DNA of 64,000 bases from an uncultured Pelagibacteraceae bacterium (GCA_902609915.1 CACLTO010000002.1:1-64000), one strand, 5' to 3'; counted from the first letter of the stretch, positions 53,906 through 63,966 are shown. Numbers and translations are program-made. Notes: a model not told the origin generated them from the letters alone.

Positions 53906-55205
53906 ATTTTTTAAAAATCTGTTGCCTAAACGACTATTTTATAGAGCGTTACTAATAGTTGCTATACCAGTGATTTTAATTCAATTAACTATCACTATAG
54001 TTTTTTTTGATAGTCTTTGGATAAAAACTAACAAAGGTATGACTAGAGCTTTAGTGAGTGAGATACAAACTTTCATTGAAGTTTACAGTAATGATAATTA
54101 TGAAAAAGAAGAAATAAAAAATATTTTTTCTTTATATCAAGATTTGAATATTGAATTTGTTGAAGACAAAAATTTTAAATTTTCTTTTGATGAACGATGG
54201 TTCAGTCCTATAGATAGAACTCTTAGAAGAGAGTTGAAATCTAAATTTGGGCCTGAAATTTTTTGGTTTAACACGACAAACTACAAAGAATTATTTGATT
54301 TAAGAATTAAATATCAAAATGGATATTTTAAATTTTTAGTTCCCAAAGACAGGCTTACAAGCACCTCTGCAAGATTATTTGGACTATGGATAACAGTTCC
54401 TGCTTTTATAGTTGTTATCATATCATTAATATTTTTAAAGAATCAAACAAGACCAATAACAGCTTTAGCAAAAGCAGCCGAAAAATTTGGTAAAGGGGAA
54501 AATGTTGACCAATTTAAACCCTCTGGTGCAGCTGAGATACGTCAAGCAGGTTACGAATTTGAGAGAATGAGAAAAAGGATAATGAGGCATCTAAATCAAA
54601 GATCAGAAATGTTATCAGGTATTAGTCATGATTTACGAACTCCTCTTACAAGAATGAAATTACAAACAGCATTTATAAAAGATAAGTCAACAGCAGAAAA
54701 GTTAACCGAAGACATTAATGAAATGGAAAAAATGCTTAATGAATATCTTCAGTTTACAAGCTCATCATTTGTAGAAAAAGATGAATTATTTGATCTAAGT
54801 GAGTTAATGGATGAAATTATAGACAAATATAACAATAGAAATATATCTAGAGATATTCCATCAAGAATTTACTTTAATGGCAGAAAAAATTTGATTAAAC
54901 GATGTTTTAATAATCTTATAGAAAATTCTATAAGATATGGAAATAAGCTAAATGTTGAACTATCGAAGAAAAAACTAAATTTAGTTGTCAAAGTTGAGGA
55001 TGACGGGCCTGGCATTCCAGAAAATGAATATGAAAATGTATTTAAACCTTTTTATAAAATTGATAAAGGAAGAGCAGACTCAAAATCAAGCGTAGGTTTG
55101 GGTTTATCAATAGCTTCTGATATTGTTCGATCACATGGAGGTAATATCAGATTAAATAAATCCTCCTTAAATGGACTAGAGGTTAAGATTTTTTTGCCCG
55201 TTTAA
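53886..55205 (+). CDS. EnvZ-type sensor histidine kinase
   Basis: 439 aa. Two membrane helices (about 18-40 and 166-186) bracket a periplasmic sensor; a HAMP domain follows, then the phospho-acceptor 'GISHDLRTPLTRMKLQ' and ATPase boxes N 'NNLIENSIRYG', G1 'DDGPGIPENE' and G2 'GLGLSIA'. It presumably phosphorylates the upstream response regulator. Its end overlaps convergent ubiK by 23 bp. Confidence 0.94.
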   Translation: MFYGLSKFFKNLLPKRLFYRALLIVAIPVILIQLTITIVFFDSLWIKTNKGMTRALVSEIQTFIEVYSNDNYEKEEIKNIFSLYQDLNIEFVEDKNFKFSFDERWFSPIDRTLRRELKSKFGPEIFWFNTTNYKELFDLRIKYQNGYFKFLVPKDRLTSTSARLFGLWITVPAFIVVIISLIFLKNQTRPITALAKAAEKFGKGENVDQFKPSGAAEIRQAGYEFERMRKRIMRHLNQRSEMLSGISHDLRTPLTRMKLQTAFIKDKSTAEKLTEDINEMEKMLNEYLQFTSSSFVEKDELFDLSELMDEIIDKYNNRNISRDIPSRIYFNGRKNLIKRCFNNLIENSIRYGNKLNVELSKKKLNLVVKVEDDGPGIPENEYENVFKPFYKIDKGRADSKSSVGLGLSIASDIVRSHGGNIRLNKSSLNGLEVKIFLPV

Positions 55206-55431
55206 TTTTTTTTGTTTTAGTTTTATTTTTTTCAAGTTTTTTTTCTAGTATTTCAACTCTTTTAGACAAAACATCAAATTCATCTTTACTAGTTAGCTTC
55301 ATTTTAAATACAATTTCATCTCTTTTTGATTTTAGAATATTAACCATTTCACTTGCTAAATCTCTAGAAGAAATTAAACCTTGTTCCAATAACTTAGAAA
55401 TCTTATCAAACATAAATTTTGAATTTTTCAT
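55183..55431 (-). CDS. ubiK: UbiK-like ubiquinone biosynthesis accessory factor
   Basis: 82-aa BMFP/DUF526 protein: an amphipathic front ('FDKISKLLEQGLISSRDLASE') and a C-terminal coiled coil ('EFDVLSKRVEILEKKLEK') with a Lys-rich tail. UbiK-type proteins form trimers and assist the ubiquinone assembly complex. The family commonly sits opposite lgt in alphaproteobacteria, as here. Confidence 0.82.
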   Translation of the reverse strand: MKNSKFMFDKISKLLEQGLISSRDLASEMVNILKSKRDEIVFKMKLTSKDEFDVLSKRVEILEKKLEKNKTKTKKIKRAKKS

Positions 55432-55481
55432 ATATTTACTAATTTAATTATTATATCTTTACCTTATTATTTTAATTTAAA

Positions 55482-56258
55482 ATGTTCATTAATAATTTTG
55501 ACCCAGTTGCTTTTAGTATATTCTCACTTAACTTTCGATGGTATTCTTTAGCCTATGTATTTGGAATAATAATAGGATGGATTTTAGCTAAAAAATTTTT
55601 CATCAAAAATGATAAAATTATAGAAAAATTTGATGATTACATAACTTTTTTAATTATAGGTATTATTGTTGGAGGAAGACTAGGTTATGTAATATTTTAC
55701 AATTTAGATTACTATATAAATAATATATTAGAAATTTTTATTATTTGGCAAGGCGGTATGTCATTTCACGGGGGACTTTTAGGAGTTATTCTTACAAGTA
55801 TTTGGTTTGCAAAAAAAAACAATCAAGATCCATATGTTTATCTTGATATTGTATCAACTGTAGCGCCTATTGGAATTTTCTTTGGAAGAGTTGCTAATTT
55901 TATTAACTCTGAACTATATGGTACAGAGACAAGTTTGCCATGGGGAGTAAAGTTTATTCAAATAGACAATTTATATCGCCACCCCTCGCAGCTCTATGAA
56001 GCATTTTTTGAGGGAATATTGTTATTTTTTATATTGCTTTATTTAAGAAAAAAATTTTGGAAAAAAAATCCAGGATTTATTTCAGGAATGTTTTTATTAA
56101 TTTATTCTGCATTTAGATTTTTTATAGAATTTTTAAGAGTGCCAGATGAGCATTTGGGCTATATCTTGTTAGGTCTAAGTATGGGACAAATAATTAGCTT
56201 AATATTTTTAATAATTGGTATTTATTTAAGTTTTTTAAAATATGCCATCGAAAAATAA
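55482..56258 (+). CDS. lgt: Prolipoprotein diacylglyceryl transferase
   Basis: Inner-membrane enzyme that puts diacylglycerol on the lipobox cysteine. Multi-helix protein of 258 aa with 'GGRLGYVIFYN', 'GGMSFHGGLLG' (catalytic His-Gly-Gly), 'GRVANFINSELYG' and 'RHPSQLYEAFFEG'. Its presence shows lipoprotein maturation occurs even though MlaA here lacks a lipobox. Overlaps the methyltransferase gene by 17 bp. Confidence 0.96.
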   Translation: MFINNFDPVAFSIFSLNFRWYSLAYVFGIIIGWILAKKFFIKNDKIIEKFDDYITFLIIGIIVGGRLGYVIFYNLDYYINNILEIFIIWQGGMSFHGGLLGVILTSIWFAKKNNQDPYVYLDIVSTVAPIGIFFGRVANFINSELYGTETSLPWGVKFIQIDNLYRHPSQLYEAFFEGILLFFILLYLRKKFWKKNPGFISGMFLLIYSAFRFFIEFLRVPDEHLGYILLGLSMGQIISLIFLIIGIYLSFLKYAIEK

Positions 56259-57288
56259 TTTTAGTATTCCTTTAGATAAGTTTATAGATTTAGCTCTTTA
56301 CGATAAAAAAATTGGTTACTACATGAAAAAAAATCCTTTTGGAAAAGATGGTGATTTCGTTACAGCACCCAACATTTCAAGATTATTTTCTGAGGTGATA
56401 GCTATTTGGACAATAGGGTTTTGGGAAAATTTAGGTTCTCCTAAAAATTTTAATTTAGTTGAGCTTGGAGCAGGAAATGGTTCGATGATGAAGATATTGA
56501 TTGAAACTTTTAAAAAATTTCCAAATTTTTTTAATTCTTGTAACATTATAATTCATGAAAAAAGTCCAAAACTTATCAAAAATCAAAAGAAAGAATTATT
56601 AAAAGAAAAGGTGACCTGGGTCTCAGATATTGAAAAAATTAAGCCTAGTCAAACTATTTTTATTGCAAATGAATTTTTTGACTCAATAGCAATTAAACAA
56701 TTCATTAAAATAAATAACCTATGGTTTGAGAGATATGTAAATATTAAAAACAAAAAAAAACCCTTTTTTTTTTGTAAAAAAATCAATATGAAAAAATTTG
56801 AGAAAAAAATTAATTACAGTATTTCTAAAGACCAAAATTTTATTGAATATTCATTACTTAGCGTAAAATATTTGAAAAAAATCGCTAAAATTATAAAAAA
56901 AAATAATGGTGGATTATTAATTATAGATTATGGGTATTTTGAAAAAAAAATGACAGATACTCTGAAAGCAATATCAAATCACAAATATAAGGATATTTTA
57001 AAAAAAGTTGGAAAGTCAGATATCACGTACAATATAAATTTTTATTTATTTAAAAAAATAATTAAGAGATTTGGTGGTTTAAATAATATTATGACTACAC
57101 AAGGAGACTTTTTAGTAAAAATGGGGATTAAAAAAAGAGCTGAGATAATATCTAAAAATAAAAATTTCTCAGAAAAAACAGATATTTATTTTAGATTAAA
57201 AAGACTCATTGATGAAAACCATATGGGAAATATATTTAAAGTTATGTTCGTAAAAAAACAAAAAAATAATTTTAAAATGGGGTTTTAA
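56242..57288 (+). CDS. MidA/NDUFAF7-type SAM-dependent methyltransferase
   Basis: 348 aa. 'LALYDKKIGYYMKKNPFGKDGDFVTAPNIS' is the family's N-terminal hallmark; 'LVELGAGNGSMMKILIETF' binds SAM; 'IFIANEFFDSIAIKQF' and 'LLIIDYGYFE' follow. The mitochondrial relative NDUFAF7 methylates an arginine in complex I; the bacterial substrate may be the same. lgt-MidA-pgeF is a recurrent alphaproteobacterial order. Confidence 0.9.
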   Translation: MPSKNNFSIPLDKFIDLALYDKKIGYYMKKNPFGKDGDFVTAPNISRLFSEVIAIWTIGFWENLGSPKNFNLVELGAGNGSMMKILIETFKKFPNFFNSCNIIIHEKSPKLIKNQKKELLKEKVTWVSDIEKIKPSQTIFIANEFFDSIAIKQFIKINNLWFERYVNIKNKKKPFFFCKKINMKKFEKKINYSISKDQNFIEYSLLSVKYLKKIAKIIKKNNGGLLIIDYGYFEKKMTDTLKAISNHKYKDILKKVGKSDITYNINFYLFKKIIKRFGGLNNIMTTQGDFLVKMGIKKRAEIISKNKNFSEKTDIYFRLKRLIDENHMGNIFKVMFVKKQKNNFKMGF

Positions 57289-58047
57289 CTGATTTTTTCA
57301 AAAAAATTATCCAAATTTAAAAAAATTAAGCATGGTTTTTTTAATAAAAGTGGTGGTAGATCAAAAGGTATTTATAAAAGTTTAAATTGTGGGGTTGGCT
57401 CAAAAGATAAAAAAACAAAAGTTTTACAAAATTTAAATATTGTAAAGAACAAAATTAGTAAAAATGCCAAAAATATATTTCTGGTTCATCAAGTACATAG
57501 TAATAAATTTGTTTTTTTAAATAATATTCCAAAAAAATTTAGTAGATTCAAAGCGGACGCGATAATTACAAATGTTAAAAAATTACCAATAGCTGTTTTA
57601 ACAGCGGATTGTGCACCAGTTTTACTTTACAGTCATAAAAAAAAAATGATAGCTGTTATTCATGCGGGATGGAAGGGAGCTATTAAGGGAATCATCTCAA
57701 AAGTGATAAGCTTCATGATAAATAAAGGTTGTGCGACAAATGATATAACTGCTGCAATCGGTCCATGTATTGCTCAAAAAAATTATAAAGTGAAAGACGA
57801 TTTCAAAAAAAAATTTTTAAAAAAAAATAAAAAAAATATTATATTTTTTAAAAAAAGAAAAAATCTAATATATTTTAATCTTCCTAACTATGTAAAATCT
57901 CAACTTAAATTAATGAAAATATCAAAAATTGAGACAATAAATATTGATACTTTCGATAAAAAAAATAAATTTTTTAGTGCAAGACAGTCCTTAACTTCGA
58001 ATCATGATGATTATGGTAGAAATATTTCCTTAATTATGATTAATTAG
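57289..58047 (+). CDS. pgeF: Purine nucleoside phosphorylase/laccase-domain protein PgeF (YfiH), probable CTG start
   Basis: The ORF track shows only 57646-58047, but the same frame is open from directly after the upstream stop and encodes the missing conserved front: 'KHGFFNKSGGRSKGIYKSLN', 'CGVGSKD', 'LVHQVHSNKF' and 'ADAIITN'. Together with 'LTADCAPVLL' and 'AVIHAGWKGAIKGI' this is a full YfiH/PgeF (252 aa). No ATG, GTG or TTG occurs in that part; CTG at 57289 with GGGG about 6 nt upstream is the best start, ATT at 57292 the alternative. PgeF proteins repair or recycle muramyl or nucleoside compounds. Confidence 0.88.
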   Translation: MIFSKKLSKFKKIKHGFFNKSGGRSKGIYKSLNCGVGSKDKKTKVLQNLNIVKNKISKNAKNIFLVHQVHSNKFVFLNNIPKKFSRFKADAIITNVKKLPIAVLTADCAPVLLYSHKKKMIAVIHAGWKGAIKGIISKVISFMINKGCATNDITAAIGPCIAQKNYKVKDDFKKKFLKKNKKNIIFFKKRKNLIYFNLPNYVKSQLKLMKISKIETINIDTFDKKNKFFSARQSLTSNHDDYGRNISLIMIN

Positions 58048-58055
58048 TGTTTTCA

Positions 58056-58988
58056 ATGAAACTATTAACTGGAAATAGCAATAAAATTTTAAGTAAGAAT
58101 ATTGCTAAATACTTAAAAACAAAATTAGTAAATTCAAGCATCAGAAAATTTGCAGATGGAGAAATTTATACAGAAATTAATGAAAACATCAGGGGTAATA
58201 GTATTTTCATTATTCAATCTATTTCATCTCCAGCTAACGACCATTTAATGGAATTATTATTATGTATAGATGCACTTAAAAGATCATCAGCAAAAAACAT
58301 AACTGCAGTAATACCTTATTTTGGTTATGCTAGACAAGATAGAAAAGTTGTTCCAAGAACATCTATATCAGCAAAACTAGTTTCAAATCTAATTACAAAA
58401 GCAGGTGCTGATAGAGTTGTAACAGTTGATTTGCATGCAGGTCAAATTCAAGGATTCTTTGATATTCCAGTAGACAATCTTTTTTCTACTCCAATATTTG
58501 CAAGACATGCGAAAAAAAAGATCAAAAGTAAAAAAATTATTTGTGTTGCTCCAGATGTTGGTGGAACAGAGAGAGCTAGAGCGCTTGCAAAACTTCTGAA
58601 TGTTGGTCTTGCCATTGTTGATAAACGAAGACCTAAACCTGGCCAGTCACAAGTAATGAACGTAATTGGTGATGTAAGAGGTCAGACTTGTATTATAGTA
58701 GATGACATAATTGATTCAGGTGGAACAATTGTAAATGCTGCTAAAGCTTTAAAATCCAGAGGAGCAAAAGAGGTATATGTCTATATAACTCATGGAGTAT
58801 TAACTGGTGATGCAATCAAGAAAATAAAAAATTCGGTAATAAAAAAGTTAGTCATAACAGACACAATAGATAATGATCAAAAAACAAAAAACGTTAAGAA
58901 TATTGAGGTTTTACCGATTTCAGGTCTTATGGGTGAAGCAATAAAAAGAATTTCAAACTCAACTTCGGTATCAGATTTATTCAAATAA
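58056..58988 (+). CDS. prs: Ribose-phosphate pyrophosphokinase
   Basis: Makes PRPP for nucleotides, His and Trp. 'GNSNKILSKNIAKYL' N-terminus, 'RKFADGEIYTEINENIRG', 'PYFGYARQDRKVVPRTSISA' (flexible loop), 'DLHAGQIQGFFDIP' and PRPP loop 'VDDIIDSGGTIVNA'. The track starts with a GTG at 58047; ATG at 58056 matches the family (310 aa). Confidence 0.97.
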   Translation: MKLLTGNSNKILSKNIAKYLKTKLVNSSIRKFADGEIYTEINENIRGNSIFIIQSISSPANDHLMELLLCIDALKRSSAKNITAVIPYFGYARQDRKVVPRTSISAKLVSNLITKAGADRVVTVDLHAGQIQGFFDIPVDNLFSTPIFARHAKKKIKSKKIICVAPDVGGTERARALAKLLNVGLAIVDKRRPKPGQSQVMNVIGDVRGQTCIIVDDIIDSGGTIVNAAKALKSRGAKEVYVYITHGVLTGDAIKKIKNSVIKKLVITDTIDNDQKTKNVKNIEVLPISGLMGEAIKRISNSTSVSDLFK

Positions 58989-59031
58989 ATGTCTTGATTA
59001 TTTATAAACATGGGTTAAAAAACTCTCCTTG

Positions 59032-59769
59032 ATGAATTCACTTGATGCAAATGTAAGAGATAGCTCTACAAAGGGTCAGTTAAATGCGATAAGGAATAGT
59101 GGTAGTATTCCTGCTATCGTTTATGGTGGAAAGGATATAAATCAAAAGATATCTATTTCTAAAAAATTACTTAAAAACTTCATCGAAAAAAAAAATTTTT
59201 TTTCTAATATAATTTCATTGAATGTTGATGGCAAATCTCAAAATGTATTACCTAAAGAAATTAAATATCATGTTATAAGTGATGAACCTATTCATGTAGA
59301 CTTTTTAAGAGTAGTGCCAGGAGTAAAGATTAAAATCGAAATACCTGTTAATTTTATAAATCATGATAAGTCTCCAGGATTAAAAAAAGGTGGTGTACTT
59401 AATATTGTTCGAAGAAAAGTTGAACTAAAATGTCCTAGTGAAAAAATTCCTGAAAATTTAGTGTTAGATCTGGATGGTATTGACATAGGAGAAAGTTTTA
59501 AAATTTCTTCAGTAAAATTGGATCCTGAAGTCGTACCGACAATACAAGGAAGAGATTTTGTCATTGCAACTTTAGCTGCACCAACAGTTATGAAAGAGCC
59601 TGAAAAGCCTGCTGAGACCGAGGCTGCCGAGGGCGAAGAAGGAGCTGAAGGAACCACTGCGGTAGCTGCAGATGGAGATAAATCAGCAGCAGAGGCAGCA
59701 AAAGGTGATAAAAAAGAAGGTGACGAAAAAAAACCAGCCGACAAAAAGCCTGCTGAAGAAAAAAAATAA
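59032..59769 (+). CDS. rplY: 50S ribosomal protein L25 (Ctc-type, long)
   Basis: Binds 5S rRNA. The N-terminal L25 domain ('GQLNAIRNSGSIPAIVYGGK') is followed by the Ctc beta domain ('VDFLRVVPGVKIKIEIPVNF', 'LDLDGIDIGESFKISSVKL'). The last 55 residues are an Ala/Glu/Lys low-complexity tail, as in many alphaproteobacterial L25 proteins, and locally raise GC. ATG at 59032 is preferred to the TTG at 59029 (245 aa). pth follows, a common pair. Confidence 0.96.
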   Translation: MNSLDANVRDSSTKGQLNAIRNSGSIPAIVYGGKDINQKISISKKLLKNFIEKKNFFSNIISLNVDGKSQNVLPKEIKYHVISDEPIHVDFLRVVPGVKIKIEIPVNFINHDKSPGLKKGGVLNIVRRKVELKCPSEKIPENLVLDLDGIDIGESFKISSVKLDPEVVPTIQGRDFVIATLAAPTVMKEPEKPAETEAAEGEEGAEGTTAVAADGDKSAAEAAKGDKKEGDEKKPADKKPAEEKK

Positions 59770-59801
59770 TCAACTGAAATTGAAAATTTAATATTAGATT
59801 T

Positions 59802-60362
59802 ATGCTATTATTTGTAGGTTTGGGTAACCCAACACCCGATAGTCAAAACAATCGACATAATGTTGGGTTTAAAATTATAGATTCTATAAATAAAAAATTC
59901 AGTCTCTCAAAACAGAAACCAAAATTTAAAGGACTTCTGACTACCGGTAACATAGGAAATAAAAAAGTATATGCCATCAAACCTCTTACTTTTATGAATA
60001 ATTCAGGAATTTGTATAAGAGAATTAATTGAATATTTCAAAATTGATGCACAAAATGTAATAGTTTTTCATGATGACCTTGACATTGAATTTGGAAAAAT
60101 AAAAGCTAAATTTGGTGGATCAAGTGCAGGTCATAATGGGATTGCTTCAATTGATAAGTTTATTGGCAAAGACTATTCCAGAGTAAGAATTGGAATAGGA
60201 AAACCTAAAGATAATATTGAAGTTGCTGACTATGTTTTACAAAATTTTGATGAAGATGAGTCATTAGGTATAGAAAAGATCTCGGATCATATTGTAGATG
60301 AAATTTCATTTCTAGTTGACAAAAAACTAGATTTGTTTTCTAGCACAGTTAATAATAAATAA
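59802..60362 (+). CDS. pth: Peptidyl-tRNA hydrolase
   Basis: Releases tRNA from dropped-off peptides. 'FVGLGNPTPDSQNNRHNVGF' carries the catalytic His, 'KPLTFMNNSG' the substrate Asn, and 'VFHDDLDIEFGKIKAKFGGSSAGHNG' the catalytic Asp. 186 aa. Its stop shares a base with the ychF ATG (TAATG). Confidence 0.97.
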   Translation: MLLFVGLGNPTPDSQNNRHNVGFKIIDSINKKFSLSKQKPKFKGLLTTGNIGNKKVYAIKPLTFMNNSGICIRELIEYFKIDAQNVIVFHDDLDIEFGKIKAKFGGSSAGHNGIASIDKFIGKDYSRVRIGIGKPKDNIEVADYVLQNFDEDESLGIEKISDHIVDEISFLVDKKLDLFSSTVNNK

Positions 60363-61435
60363 TGAGTTTCAAATGTGGAATTGTGGGTTTACCAAATGTT
60401 GGTAAATCTACTCTCTTCAATGCTTTGACTAATTCAAATAAAGCACAAGCTGCGAATTTTCCTTTTTGCACTATAGATCCTAACATAGGCGTAGTTGGTG
60501 TTCCTGATAAAAGATTAGATAATTTAGGAAAGATTTCAAATTCCAAAAAAATTATTCATACAACAATTTCTTTTGTTGACATCGCCGGTTTAGTAGAAGG
60601 AGCATCAAAAGGTGAAGGCTTGGGCAATAAATTTCTATCACATATAAGAGAAGTCGATGCTGTGATTCACATGATTAGATGCTTTGATTCTGATGATATT
60701 CAAAATGTAAATCCCACTGTCGATCCTGTTAGAGACCTAGAAATAATTGAAACAGAAATGATGTTAGCTGACTTAGAGTCTATTCAAAAAAGATTAGAAA
60801 AAAATAACAAAAAAAATGTCGACAAAGATCAAATTAAAATTCTAAAAGCTGCTTTGGAATTAATTAATACTGATAAGGATTTAATTAGTTTGAAATCTCA
60901 ATTTAATAAAAAACAACTTTATTCGAGTGGACTATTATCTTTAAAACCTAAAATATTTGTTTGTAATGTAGACGAAAAAAGTATTCAAAATGGAAACGAT
61001 TACACTAAAACTTTTATTAATAAATTTGGACAAGAAAATACTTTGATTATATCTGCTGATATTGAAAATCAAATAAATGAATTAGAAAATAGCGAGAAAA
61101 AAAACTATATGGAAATGATTGGGCTTAAAGAAACAGGTTTAAATATGTTAATTCAGAAAGGTTATAAAATTTTAGAACTAGAGACATTTTTTACCTCAGG
61201 TCCAGAGGAGACACGGGCTTGGACTATACAAAAAAACTGTGCCGCACCTAAAGCTGCAGGTGAAATTCACTCTGATTTTGAAAAAGGATTTATTAGAGCT
61301 GAAACAATCTCATATAACGACTTTGTTGCTAATGATGGATGGGTAAACTCTAGAACTAATGGTAAAATGAGATTAGAAGGAAAAGACTATATAGTTAAAG
61401 ATGGTGATATCTTAAACATCCGTTTTAACACGTGA
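60362..61435 (+). CDS. ychF: Ribosome-associated ATPase YchF (OLA1 family)
   Basis: Obg-family P-loop protein that prefers ATP. 'GLPNVGKSTLFNALT' (about 8), 'DIAGLVEGASKGEGLGNKFL' (G3), the altered G4 'CNVDEK' in place of NKxD, which explains ATP use, and a C-terminal TGS domain with 'FFTSGPEETRAWTI' and '[17 protein letters not shown]'. 357 aa. The end overlaps convergent petC by 24 bp. Confidence 0.97.
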   Translation: MSFKCGIVGLPNVGKSTLFNALTNSNKAQAANFPFCTIDPNIGVVGVPDKRLDNLGKISNSKKIIHTTISFVDIAGLVEGASKGEGLGNKFLSHIREVDAVIHMIRCFDSDDIQNVNPTVDPVRDLEIIETEMMLADLESIQKRLEKNNKKNVDKDQIKILKAALELINTDKDLISLKSQFNKKQLYSSGLLSLKPKIFVCNVDEKSIQNGNDYTKTFINKFGQENTLIISADIENQINELENSEKKNYMEMIGLKETGLNMLIQKGYKILELETFFTSGPEETRAWTIQKNCAAPKAAGEIHSDFEKGFIRAETISYNDFVANDGWVNSRTNGKMRLEGKDYIVKDGDILNIRFNT

Positions 61436-62191
61436 CCAAATTCTTTTCATGCTAAAATAAACTAAAGTTGTTAAAATAATTAAATATACGATTGCTTTAA
61501 AACCCATTCTATGACGTGTTTCTAAATGAGGTTCTGCAGTCCACATTAAAAAAGTCGACACATCTTTAGCCATTTGTTCAACACTAGCGTTTGTCCCATC
61601 AGAATATTCTACTAAGCCTTCAGAAAGCTGATTAGACATTTTAATTTTATTTCCATACATGTACTTGTTATAATAAACACCATCGTCTAAGCTTACTCCA
61701 ATTGGTGGATCTTCATATCCTTGAAGAAGTGAGTAAATATAATCGACTCCACCCCCTCTAGCTTTTACCAAAACAGTCATATCAGGAGGATATGCACCAC
61801 CATTAGCAGCTTGAGCAGCTTTTTCATTTTCATAAGGCATAACTAATTTATCCGACAGCCTTCCTGGTCTCATAAACATTTCACCATCAGCATTTGGTCC
61901 ATCTTTTACTTCAAACGACGCTGCAATAGCTTTTGCTTGTTCCACTGAAAATTCAGGTCCACCTTTCTCTACTAAATTTCTATAACTTAAATATTTCATT
62001 GAGTGGCACGAAGAACATACCTCTTGATAAACTTGGTATCCTCTTTGAAGTGCAGCTCGATCAAACTTACCAAAAGGACCTTTGAAACTCCAATCAGTTT
62101 TTAAATACTCTACTTTTTCTGCAGCGTTAGAGCTTAATTGAAATCCAATAAATAAAAATATTAAGAATGATATTCTAGAAAATTTTTTCAC
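61412..62191 (-). CDS. petC: Cytochrome c1 of the bc1 complex
   Basis: Haem protein that passes electrons from the Rieske centre to soluble cytochrome c. Signal peptide (about 1-23), haem motif '[13 protein letters not shown]' (CxxCH), axial Met probably in '[14 protein letters not shown]', and a C-terminal anchor '[16 protein letters not shown]'. 259 aa, a separate gene rather than a b-c1 fusion. The start overlaps petB by 4 bp. Confidence 0.95.
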   Translation of the reverse strand: MKKFSRISFLIFLFIGFQLSSNAAEKVEYLKTDWSFKGPFGKFDRAALQRGYQVYQEVCSSCHSMKYLSYRNLVEKGGPEFSVEQAKAIAASFEVKDGPNADGEMFMRPGRLSDKLVMPYENEKAAQAANGGAYPPDMTVLVKARGGGVDYIYSLLQGYEDPPIGVSLDDGVYYNKYMYGNKIKMSNQLSEGLVEYSDGTNASVEQMAKDVSTFLMWTAEPHLETRHRMGFKAIVYLIILTTLVYFSMKRIWSRVKTDV

Positions 62192-63450
62192 CCTTTAAAA
62201 CTGTCCTTATTTTTCACTGTAGCAAGATTTGGGGATCCACCTAAAATAGGCTCTGTAATGCTTAAAGGAACGGGTGTAGTTCTCTCCTTAAAACCTAAAA
62301 TTGGGAGAACCACTAAAAAATGTAAAAAATAGTATGCAGTTGCTATCCGTGCAATCAATAGGTAAAGACCTTCTGCTGGCATAGCTCCAACATATCCTAA
62401 AATTAAAACATCAGCTACTAAGATCCAATAAAACTGTTTATATAAAGGCCTGAAAACTGCAGATCTAATTTTTGATGTATCCAACCAAGGTAATGCGGCT
62501 AATATTAAAATAGCAGACAACATTGCTATAACACCTAAAAGCTTATCCGGAACTGATCTTAAGATTGCATAAAAGGGTAACAAATACCATTCTGGAACTA
62601 TATGCGCTGGCGTTACAAGAGGATTCGCTTCAATGTAGTTGTCAGCATGACCTAAAATATTTGGTGTATAAAAAACAAAAAAAGCAAAAACAATCATGAA
62701 CATTAATAGTGCAAAACCATCCTTAATTACTATGTAGGGATGAAATGGCACTGTGTCTTTTGAAGGTTTTTTAACATCGATACCAATCGGGTTATTATTT
62801 CCGGGAACATGGAGAGCCCAAATATGTAAAACAACTAAACCTAAAATTAAAAATGGTATCAGGTAGTGTAAAGTAAAAAATCTTGTCAACGTTGGATTGT
62901 CTACAGAATATCCTCCCCACAACCATGTTACTATCCCCTCACCCACTAAAGGAATAGCGCTAAACAGATTAGTAATAACTGTTGCGCCCCAAAAACTCAT
63001 TTGTCCCCATGGAAGAACATAACCTAAAAAGGCTGCTGCCATCATAAGAAGATAAATAATTATACCAATTATCCATATAATCTCTCTTGGCGATTTATAA
63101 GACCCGTAGAACAAAGATCTAAAGATATGAATATAGACTGCTAAAAAAAACATTGAAGCTCCATTAGCGTGGATATATCTTATTAGCCATCCATAATTAA
63201 CATCTCGCATAATATGTTCAACACTTCCGAAAGCCATATCAGCATGAGCAATGTAATGCATAGCCAGAACTAATCCTGTGACTATTTGAGTGATTAGGCA
63301 AAAAGTAAGAATTCCACCAAACGTCCACCAATAATTTAAATTTTTAGGTGTTGGATAATCTGTTAAATGGTTTGCTAATGTTAGAAGTGGCAATCTATCA
63401 TTAAACCATTTTCCAACTTTTGATTTCGGTATGTATTCGTGTTCACTCAT
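62188..63450 (-). CDS. petB: Cytochrome b of the bc1 complex
   Basis: 420 aa, eight or nine membrane helices. Haem ligands lie in 'MHYIAH', '[20 protein letters not shown]' and '[24 protein letters not shown]'; the quinol-oxidation site motif PEWY is in '[17 protein letters not shown]'. Central electron carrier of aerobic respiration. petA lies 6 bp upstream. Confidence 0.97.
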   Translation of the reverse strand: MSEHEYIPKSKVGKWFNDRLPLLTLANHLTDYPTPKNLNYWWTFGGILTFCLITQIVTGLVLAMHYIAHADMAFGSVEHIMRDVNYGWLIRYIHANGASMFFLAVYIHIFRSLFYGSYKSPREIIWIIGIIIYLLMMAAAFLGYVLPWGQMSFWGATVITNLFSAIPLVGEGIVTWLWGGYSVDNPTLTRFFTLHYLIPFLILGLVVLHIWALHVPGNNNPIGIDVKKPSKDTVPFHPYIVIKDGFALLMFMIVFAFFVFYTPNILGHADNYIEANPLVTPAHIVPEWYLLPFYAILRSVPDKLLGVIAMLSAILILAALPWLDTSKIRSAVFRPLYKQFYWILVADVLILGYVGAMPAEGLYLLIARIATAYYFLHFLVVLPILGFKERTTPVPLSITEPILGGSPNLATVKNKDSFKG

Positions 63451-63456
63451 AAAAAA

Positions 63457-63966
63457 TTATCCAATCTTAATTGTGTTAGCATCAACAAATTTATATTCTG
63501 GTATCTCCATATTTGTTGGAGCAGGACCCTTCCTAATTCTTCCAGAAATATCATAATGAGAGCCGTGACAAGGGCAGAACCAACCATTGTAATCTCCTTT
63601 TTGATCTAAAGGTACACAACCCAAATGAGTGCAAACTCCAAGCATTACTAACCACTCAGGATTTTTTGCACGATCTTCATCTTTTTCAGGATGTTTCAAT
63701 TTCTCTATGTCAACAGATTTTGCCTCAGCTATTTCATCTTGGGTTCGTCTTCGAATAAAAACTGGTTTACCTCTCCATAACACTGTTATAGTTTTTCCAG
63801 GATCTACTGAGCTTACATCAACTTCAGTACTTGCTAATGCTTTTACGGATGCATCCGGATTCATTTGGTCTATCATGGGCCAAACTACAGCCGCTGCTCC
63901 TACGGCTCCAACTGCATAAGTTGCTGTAAATAAAAAATCTCTTCTTTTAGTTTTGTTTTCTGTCAT
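63457..63966 (-). CDS. petA: Rieske iron-sulfur protein of the bc1 complex
   Basis: 169 aa. A Tat-type N-terminus ('[20 protein letters not shown]') includes the membrane anchor. The 2Fe-2S ligands are in 'CTHLGCVP' and 'CPCHGSHYD'. First gene of petABC; only 34 bp of upstream DNA is in the window, so the promoter cannot be judged. Confidence 0.97.
   Translation of the reverse strand: MTENKTKRRDFLFTATYAVGAVGAAAVVWPMIDQMNPDASVKALASTEVDVSSVDPGKTITVLWRGKPVFIRRRTQDEIAEAKSVDIEKLKHPEKDEDRAKNPEWLVMLGVCTHLGCVPLDQKGDYNGWFCPCHGSHYDISGRIRKGPAPTNMEIPEYKFVDANTIKIG

Noticed and set aside
59361-59744. 127-aa minus-strand ORF rich in Ala/Ser/Pro
   Set aside because: Mirror of the Ala/Glu-rich tail of rplY; low-complexity repeats leave the opposite frames open.
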